Shown: piece after piece, positions 1 to 5,000 of the stretch
Numbering within the stretch: position 1 is the stretch's first letter
Layout: each line of letters begins with the position of its first letter
Assembly: GCA_945863085.1 (NCBI GenBank)
Contig: CAMBCD010000227.1
Span: 1-5,000 of the forward strand
DNA length: 5,000 nt
DNA from: Bordetella parapertussis
GTDB lineage: Bacteria; Pseudomonadota; Gammaproteobacteria; Burkholderiales; SG8-41
Reading direction: 5' to 3'
Notes under the pieces: model-generated
Told to the model about the DNA's origin: nothing
The model's input: the letters and a program-made list of their open reading frames with translations, nothing else
Database searches by the model: none
Program-made: the position numbers and the translations under genes

Positions 1-812
1 GCCGGCTGTTTGCCGCCCGGTGCATCGTCGCCGGGCACCGGCGGCGCGCCGAGCAGTTCGTGTTCGTGCTGGGCGTAAAGCGCCGTCAGCCGTTCGGACG
101 TCACTTCCCGCGACGGCAGGTCGAAGCGGAGCTCCCCGTCACGCAGGCCGATGACGCGGGGGAAACGTGTTGCGACATCGACCTGGTGCAGCGTCGTGAT
201 CAGGGTGGCGCCGGAATCACGCGCGGATTGGGTCAGCGCATCAATGGCGAGTTCGACACGCGAAGGATCGAGCGACGATAGCGGTTCATCCACCAGCCAC
301 AGATCCGCTTTCGAAACCAGTGCACGCGCGAGGCCGACACGCTGGCGTTCTCCGCCCGAGAGGCGATCGACCCGGTCCCACAGTTTGCCGGCAAGGTCGA
401 ACCGGGCCAGTGCTGTTTCGGCTTCGGCGATGTGGGTCGGGTAAAACAGTGAGCGCAGGCTGGCCAGCAATGACTGCTGCGGCAACCGTGCTGCCAGTAC
501 TGAGGTAATGACACGTTGCCGGGGCGGCAGCGGCGGCGTCTGCGGGGCCAGGAACAGCCGGCCGCGCAGTTTTTGCAGTTGTGCCACCGACAGCGTCCAC
601 GGGTCGACACCATCAAGCTGCAACCGTCCTGTGGCAGGCTTAAGGGCGCAGGCCAGCGCGTAGAGCAGCGTTGTCTTGCCTGCGCCCGATGGGCCGATGA
701 CGGCGACCTGCTCGCCGGGAGTAATTGCCAGCGACAGCGGTTTTAATGCCGGCGCACTGCCGGTTGCGGCCGCCGGATGGCGGACCGCAAGTCCTTTGAT
801 GGTGATCTGCAC
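1..812 (-). CDS. ABC transporter ATP-binding protein, PhnC type (oxyanion importer), 3' end outside the window
   Basis: This is the cytoplasmic ATPase that powers import of the oxyanion captured by the binding protein encoded just upstream. It reads from a GTG at 812-810 and stays open for 270 codons to the window edge. All ABC motifs are present: Walker A GPSGAGKT at residues 40-47, Q-loop Gln91 (APQTPP), signature LSGGERQR at 151-158, Walker B LWLVDEP at 171-177, D-loop SSLDP at 179-183 and H-loop His209. No in-frame ATG or other plausible start lies between this GTG and the end of the upstream gene. The GTG sits 8 bases after that gene's TAA with only a weak Shine-Dalgarno, so translational coupling is likely. 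The order binding protein then ATPase is usual for phosphonate-type importers, and a PhnE-type permease should follow beyond the left edge. The ABC domain appears complete by about residue 250. The last visible residues form a Pro/Gly/Asp-rich tail. The family call is firm, but the substrate is inferred from neighbours. Confidence 0.9.
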   Translation of the reverse strand, partial: MQITIKGLAVRHPAAATGSAPALKPLSLAITPGEQVAVIGPSGAGKTTLLYALACALKPATGRLQLDGVDPWTLSVAQLQKLRGRLFLAPQTPPLPPRQRVITSVLAARLPQQSLLASLRSLFYPTHIAEAETALARFDLAGKLWDRVDRLSGGERQRVGLARALVSKADLWLVDEPLSSLDPSRVELAIDALTQSARDSGATLITTLHQVDVATRFPRVIGLRDGELRFDLPSREVTSERLTALYAQHEHELLGAPPVPGDDAPGGKQP

Positions 813-820
813 GCCGATGC

Positions 821-1714
821 TTACTTGATCAGGCCCGCACTGCGTCCGGCGGTTTCGAGGCCCTTGTAGTTTTCGGGCTTGGTCGTGATGTATTTGGTGG
901 CGCGGTTCAGGGTCAGGATTTCCTTGCCTTCCGGTGTGGCCATCGACAGGTCGAGCAGGGCCTTGGTCAGACGTTCACGCAGCGCAGCCGGCATGTCGGC
1001 ATGTACTGACCAGTTGTAGTTGTAATACGGCGGCGTGGTGTAGAACACAATCACTTTGGATGTATCGACCTTTTTTTCATCGACGAACTTGCGCCATACC
1101 GTGATGTCGAGCGCTGCCGCGTCGACGCGACCGCCGACGACGGAGGCGATGGTGGCGTCATGGGCGCCAGAGTAGGCGACACGCTTGAAATCCTTGTCCG
1201 GGTCGATCTTTGCCTGCAGCAGGTAGCTGCGCGGCATCAGGTGGCCGGAGGTGCTCGACTGCGAGCCGAAGCTCACCTGTTTGCCCTTGAGGTCGGCCAG
1301 CGACTTGATGCCTGAATCCGCCAGGGTGATGAACACCGAGCGGAACTGGGTATCTTCTTCGCGCTGGGCGATCGGCACAATCTTGCCGCCGGAGCGGAGT
1401 TGCGCCTGGACGTGCGTGAAACCGCCGAACCAGACCATGTCAACCTGCTTGTTGACCAGGGCTTCGACGGCCGCGGGGTAGTCATTGACCGGGGTGAATT
1501 CGACTTTCATGCCGACCATGCGTTCGAGGTAGCGGGTCAGCGGACCGAACTTGCGGATTTGTTCGGTGGCGGCCTCCTCGGGGATCGTGGTGACCTTGAG
1601 GGTCTGCTGGGCGAGAGCCGGTGCGGCGAGCAGTACGGTGAAGCCGAGGGCGGCGAGGGTGCTGCGGAACAGCGAAGCAATGATGAAGCGGGAATGCGTG
1701 GACGTGCGGAACAT
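821..1714 (-). CDS. Periplasmic oxyanion-binding protein of an ABC importer (PhnD superfamily; putative selenate/sulfur-oxyanion type)
   Basis: This 297-residue secreted binding protein would deliver an oxyanion to the ABC importer whose ATPase follows 8 bases downstream. Residues 1-35 form a signal peptide: Arg/His-rich start, hydrophobic stretch LAALGFTVLLA, then ALA before QQ. The mature part has the PhnD-superfamily layout: an N-terminal strand (LKVTTIPEE), a ligand-loop region VDMVWFGGFTHVQAQ, then GSQSSTSGHLMPRSYLL and YSGAHDATIASVVGGRVDAAA. The IPEEAATEQIRKF opening, the WFGGFTHVQA stretch and the STSGHLMPR stretch resemble, from memory, the clade annotated as putative selenate ABC transporter binding protein more than E. 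coli PhnD. Its place beside cysB and cysI fits a sulfur or selenium oxyanion. I chose the ATG at 1714 because it begins the signal peptide and has an AAGGAAA ribosome site just upstream. A longer in-frame start at 1837 also has a strong ribosome site and would add 41 residues before the signal peptide. Phosphonate, phosphite or phosphate remain possible ligands. Confidence 0.88.
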   Translation of the reverse strand: MFRTSTHSRFIIASLFRSTLAALGFTVLLAAPALAQQTLKVTTIPEEAATEQIRKFGPLTRYLERMVGMKVEFTPVNDYPAAVEALVNKQVDMVWFGGFTHVQAQLRSGGKIVPIAQREEDTQFRSVFITLADSGIKSLADLKGKQVSFGSQSSTSGHLMPRSYLLQAKIDPDKDFKRVAYSGAHDATIASVVGGRVDAAALDITVWRKFVDEKKVDTSKVIVFYTTPPYYNYNWSVHADMPAALRERLTKALLDLSMATPEGKEILTLNRATKYITTKPENYKGLETAGRSAGLIK

Positions 1715-1718
1715 GATG

Positions 1719-1725
1719 TTTCCTT
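1719..1725 (-). promoter_or_regulatory. Ribosome binding site of the oxyanion-binding protein gene (start at 1714)
   Basis: On the minus strand the bases just before the ATG at 1714 contain AAAGGAAA, a good Shine-Dalgarno sequence a few bases from the start. With the signal peptide that begins there, it supports the short start over the in-frame ATG at 1837. Confidence 0.7.
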
Positions 1726-1774
1726 TCTGGCGGGTTGTACTGGAGTGGGGTTCTGACGTGCCGGCCTGGCTGGC

Positions 1775-1791
1775 ATGGAGCTGGGCTCCAT
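1775..1791. repeat. Perfect 7-bp inverted repeat with 3-base loop
   Basis: ATGGAGC (1775-1781) and GCTCCAT (1785-1791) are exact inverse complements around TGG. In the minus-strand transcript this would form a short hairpin between the two candidate start codons (1837 and 1714) of the binding-protein gene. No run of U follows it, so it is not a standard terminator. If the upstream start is used, it lies within the codons for YGAQLH. Confidence 0.5.
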
Positions 1792-1839
1792 ATCCGACCA
1801 CGACACGGCGTGTACGGGAGGGACTTAAATCGATCATGG

Positions 1840-1848
1840 GATCACCTC
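1840..1848 (-). promoter_or_regulatory. Second, near-perfect ribosome binding site in front of an upstream in-frame ATG (1837)
   Basis: The minus strand reads GAGGTGATC here, nine bases fully complementary to the conserved 3' end of 16S rRNA. The GAGG core is seven bases from an ATG at 1837-1835. That ATG is in frame with the binding-protein gene and has no stop before it. Translation from here would yield a 41-residue extension beginning MIDLSPSRTRR ahead of the signal peptide. By sequence it is a stronger initiation site than the one used for the annotated start, so it may drive a leader peptide, an extended isoform, or ribosome loading onto the leader. Confidence 0.5.
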
Positions 1849-1875
1849 TGGGTTTTCGGGATGGAACGGGTCAAG

Positions 1876-1900
1876 GGCAGGATGTGTTTTCCCGCCTGCC
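1876..1900. repeat. 6-bp inverted repeat, 13-base loop
   Basis: GGCAGG (1876-1881) and CCTGCC (1895-1900) are exact inverse complements separated by 13 bases. The repeat lies next to the hairpin at 1908-1925 in the cysB-importer gap, so the minus-strand leader RNA could carry two stem-loops in tandem. The stem is short and could be chance in GC-rich DNA. Confidence 0.35.
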
Positions 1901-1907
1901 GACAAGC

Positions 1908-1925
1908 TACCGCAGGGCTGCGGCA
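1908..1925 (-). repeat. Hairpin in the cysB-importer gap (7-bp stem, 4-base loop)
   Basis: Read as minus-strand RNA, UGCCGCA pairs with UGCGGUA around a GCCC loop. One of the seven pairs is a G-U wobble that forms only in RNA from the minus strand. This is the most stable-looking short hairpin in the gap. It lies 38 bases past the cysB stop codon and has no U-tract after it, so it may stabilise the cysB mRNA 3' end or act in the leader of the importer operon, rather than serve as an intrinsic terminator. Confidence 0.4.
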
Positions 1926-1955
1926 ATTGCAAAGTCCCGACAGGTGCCGGCGCCC

Positions 1956-1969
1956 GTCCTGTTCAGGAC
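1956..1969. repeat. Palindrome across the cysB stop codon
   Basis: GTCCTG (1956-1961) and CAGGAC (1964-1969) are exact inverse complements around TT, and the minus-strand TGA stop of cysB (1965-1963) falls in the centre. As RNA it would give a 5-bp stem with a 4-base loop. It may contribute to the 3' end of the cysB message. No U-tract follows. Confidence 0.35.
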
Positions 1970-2895
1970 ACGACGGGGTCTTTCAGCGCGGCTTCGACCA
2001 CGGCGCGCTTGAGGTGGGGCGAGAACAGTTCGATGAAGTCGTAGGTATAACCGCGCAGCCAGGCATTGCGCCGCAGCGCGATGCGTGTGGTGCTGGCCGC
2101 AAACAGGTGGTCGGCGTTGATCAGCCGGATACCGTGGTCGCGCGCCGGATCGAAGGCCATCTTGGCGAGGATGCCGATACCCATGCCCATTTCGACATAG
2201 GCCTTGATGATGTCGGCGGCAATCGCGGTGAGTACGATGTTGGGCTGGATGCCGGCATCGTCAAACGCCCGTTTGATCGGCGAATTGGCCGTGAACGCGA
2301 AGTCGTAGGTGATCAGCGGGTAGGCCGCGATTTTTTCCAGTGTCAGCGGACCGGCGCCGAGCAGGGGATGTTTCAGCGGCGTGATCACGCTGCGTGTCCA
2401 TTGCGCGCAGGGCAGCGTGACCAGTTCGGTGAAGGCTTCGTCCGATTCGGTGGCGATGCCGATGTCGGCGGTGCCGTCGCGCAGCAGCGTGGCAATGTGT
2501 TCGGGACTGCCTTCGCGCAGCGTCAGCCGCACTTGTGGATGACGCTGCGTGAAACGCGCCACTACTGGCGGCAGTGCGTAGCGCGCCTGGGTGTGGGTGG
2601 TGGCGATGACCAGCGTGCCGCGGCCGCCATCGTTGAACTCGCGCCCGACCGAGCGCAGGTTGTCGGCATCGCGCAGCATGCGCTCGGCGATGTCGAGCAC
2701 GATACGCCCCGGCTCGGTGATGTCGGTAATGCGCTTGCCGTTGCGCACGAGGATGGTCACGCCGAGCTCTTCCTCGAGCAGGCGGATCTGTTTGCTGATG
2801 CCGGGCTGCGAGGTAAACAGCGTTTCGGCGGCATCCGAGACTTTCAGGCCATTGCGGGCGACTTCGCGCAAATATCGTAATTGATTTAAATTCAA
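1963..2895 (-). CDS. cysB: CysB, LysR-type transcriptional activator of sulfur assimilation
   Basis: This 310-residue LysR-family regulator is expected to bind upstream of cysteine-biosynthesis promoters and activate them with N-acetylserine when sulfur is scarce. The winged helix-turn-helix spans about residues 1-60 (NLNQLRYLREV, then AAETLFTSQPGISKQIRLLEE). A linker helix and the periplasmic-binding-like sensor domain follow. The inducer-pocket residues known from enterobacterial CysB are present at the same numbers: Thr100 and Thr102 with Gln103 (ATTHTQARYALP), Trp166 and Thr202. This argues for CysB or its close paralogue Cbl rather than a generic LysR. I place the start at the TTG at 2895-2893. 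It yields MNLNQLRYLREV, the usual CysB N terminus, and has AAGGT just upstream. The first in-frame ATG is only at residue 73, inside the conserved region, and the next alternative is another TTG 33 bases upstream. The gene diverges from cysI, and autoregulation through the shared region is plausible. Confidence 0.93.
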   Translation of the reverse strand: MNLNQLRYLREVARNGLKVSDAAETLFTSQPGISKQIRLLEEELGVTILVRNGKRITDITEPGRIVLDIAERMLRDADNLRSVGREFNDGGRGTLVIATTHTQARYALPPVVARFTQRHPQVRLTLREGSPEHIATLLRDGTADIGIATESDEAFTELVTLPCAQWTRSVITPLKHPLLGAGPLTLEKIAAYPLITYDFAFTANSPIKRAFDDAGIQPNIVLTAIAADIIKAYVEMGMGIGILAKMAFDPARDHGIRLINADHLFAASTTRIALRRNAWLRGYTYDFIELFSPHLKRAVVEAALKDPVVS

Positions 2896-2901
2896 TGACT
2901 T

Positions 2902-2907
2902 ACCTTG
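2902..2907 (-). promoter_or_regulatory. Ribosome binding site deciding the TTG start of cysB
   Basis: The minus strand reads CAAGGTAAG ending a few bases before the TTG at 2895. The AAGG core at this distance, together with the canonical CysB N terminus that starts there, selects this TTG over the in-frame TTG at 2928, which has no comparable site. Confidence 0.65.
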
Positions 2908-2916
2908 ATTTTGTGT

Positions 2917-2945
2917 TCTATATAACAATTAGGTCTGTGCAATAA
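2917..2945 (-). promoter_or_regulatory. Possible cysB promoter
   Basis: On the minus strand, TTATTG (2945-2940) and TATAGA (2922-2917) are separated by 17 bases, placing transcription start near 2910 and giving a leader of about 15 bases before the TTG start. The -10 is fair and the -35 poor, as might be expected for a weakly expressed or regulated gene. This is inferred only from hexamer similarity. Confidence 0.3.
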
Positions 2946-2957
2946 ATAACATATTCT
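2919..2957. promoter_or_regulatory. Candidate CysB operator region between cysB and cysI
   Basis: This AT-rich stretch lies directly upstream of the predicted cysI -35 element and overlaps the predicted cysB promoter, where a LysR activator with negative autoregulation would bind. It contains two copies of ATAACA (2922-2927 and 2946-2951) in direct orientation, 24 bases apart. CysB sites are long and poorly conserved, so the position is better evidence than the repeats. Binding is an inference. Confidence 0.35.
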
Positions 2958-2986
2958 TTGAAGATATATAAGGGGGTCTTTACTAT
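2958..2986 (+). promoter_or_regulatory. Sigma-70-type promoter of the cysI operon
   Basis: TTGAAG (2958-2963) and TACTAT (2981-2986) are separated by exactly 17 bases. Transcription would start near 2993, giving a leader of roughly 20-25 bases before the cysI ATG. It is the best hexamer pair on this strand in the intergenic region and lies in its AT-rich part. The imperfect -35 agrees with dependence on an activator such as CysB. Confidence 0.55.
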
Positions 2987-3003
2987 CGGCAGCATCAAAT
3001 TTC

Positions 3004-3009
3004 GAGGTG
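3004..3009 (+). promoter_or_regulatory. Ribosome binding site of cysI
   Basis: GAGGTG ends six bases before the ATG at 3016, a good Shine-Dalgarno at good spacing. An in-frame GTG at 3007 lies inside this site, so the ATG is the better start. Confidence 0.7.
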
Positions 3010-3015
3010 CTGCAG

Positions 3016-4716
<1,701 letters not shown>

Positions 4717-5000
4717 ACTGGCGGCCGACGGCAGCCTGCCGGCGATCCCCGCAAGCGGCGACATCCTCGTGCCGCTGGCGTTGTGGCAGGCGATGGCCAG
4801 CCGGCTCTTGGTGCGTAGCGGGCGGCTCGGCCTGTGGCTCGACAGTGCGGAGGCCCCGGCGCTGGTGGCGGACAGTCTCGAAGCGTTCAGCCTGATCGCT
4901 GTCCATTTTCCACCATTCACGGACGCCCGCGGTTATTCGACGGCGCGCCTGTTGCGTGAACGTTATGGCTGGAAGGGTGGGTTGCGCGCCATCGGCGACA

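Larger units (their letters stand above)
1715..1962 (-). other. Structured gap between cysB and the importer genes (leader of the importer operon)
   Basis: This 248-base stretch separates the stop codon of the CysB gene from the start of the binding-protein gene, both read on the minus strand. It holds three clear inverted repeats (1876-1900, 1908-1925, 1775-1791) and a strong ribosome site at 1840-1848 in front of an in-frame ATG at 1837. No U-tract follows any hairpin, so I do not call a rho-independent terminator. A weak sigma-70-like pair on the minus strand, TTGCAA (1932-1927) and TAGCTT (1909-1904) with a 17-base spacer, could start the importer transcript, but it is poor at the -10. 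Whether the importer genes have their own promoter or are read through from cysB cannot be decided from sequence. I find no match to a riboswitch class I can recognise. Confidence 0.5.

Noticed and set aside
1927..1952. Sigma-54 promoter (GGCAC...TTGC) on the minus strand
   Set aside because: The GG and GC elements are 16 bases apart instead of the required 10.
1850..1962. Cobalamin or other known riboswitch in the cysB-importer gap
   Set aside because: GGTGCC-like and CCGCAG-like pieces are present, but not in the order or with the conserved core I would expect. I could not fit any riboswitch consensus I know.
1876..1969. Rho-independent terminator after cysB
   Set aside because: Several hairpins are possible on the minus strand, but none is followed by a run of T.
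1735..2880. A 381-codon open frame on the plus strand, antisense to cysB
   Set aside because: It mirrors the cysB gene in GC-rich DNA. Its product is low-complexity Arg/Gly/Asp/Gln-rich and resembles no family, and the minus-strand frame encodes an unmistakable CysB.
3007..3015. GTG at 3007 as the cysI start
   Set aside because: It lies inside the GAGGTG ribosome site that is correctly spaced for the ATG at 3016, and the family normally starts at MYxYD.

Overview
This 5 kb window is GC-rich chromosomal DNA, most likely from a betaproteobacterium (Burkholderiales or a near relative). The basis is codon use and a CysI-type sulfite reductase followed directly by a DUF934 gene, with a cysB-type regulator diverging from it. 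This is a typical betaproteobacterial sulfur-assimilation arrangement. Genus level cannot be read from the sequence.

Layout, left to right. Positions 1-812 (minus strand, running off the left edge) encode the ATPase of a PhnC-type ABC importer. Positions 821-1714 (minus) encode its periplasmic binding protein, a PhnD-superfamily protein with a clear signal peptide. Its sequence looks more like the clade annotated as putative selenate/oxyanion binders than like true phosphonate binders. A 248-bp gap (1715-1962) holds several inverted repeats and a second, very strong ribosome binding site. Positions 1963-2895 (minus) encode a CysB-type LysR regulator that must start at a TTG codon. A short AT-rich divergent control region (2896-3015) follows. 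Positions 3016-4716 (plus) encode the sulfite reductase hemoprotein, with all four [4Fe-4S]/siroheme cysteines present. From 4661 to the right edge (plus) lies a DUF934 gene that overlaps the end of cysI by 56 bp.

How the parts fit together: CysB is the master activator of cysteine biosynthesis and responds to N-acetylserine (inducer) and to sulfide/thiosulfate (anti-inducers). Here it sits back-to-back with the reductase operon it probably activates. On its other side is an oxyanion importer transcribed in the same direction as cysB. The simplest reading is a sulfur (or sulfur/selenium) acquisition locus: uptake of an oxyanion through the PhnD/PhnC-type transporter, reduction of sulfite to sulfide by CysI, and control by CysB. 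The importer's permease and the rest of the reductive pathway (cysH/cysD/cysN) are not in the window and would be expected off the left and right edges. I see no rRNA, tRNA, CRISPR array or mobile element. Most of the content is conserved metabolism. The less ordinary points are the likely sulfur/selenium role of the PhnD-type importer and the structured double-start leader in front of its binding protein.
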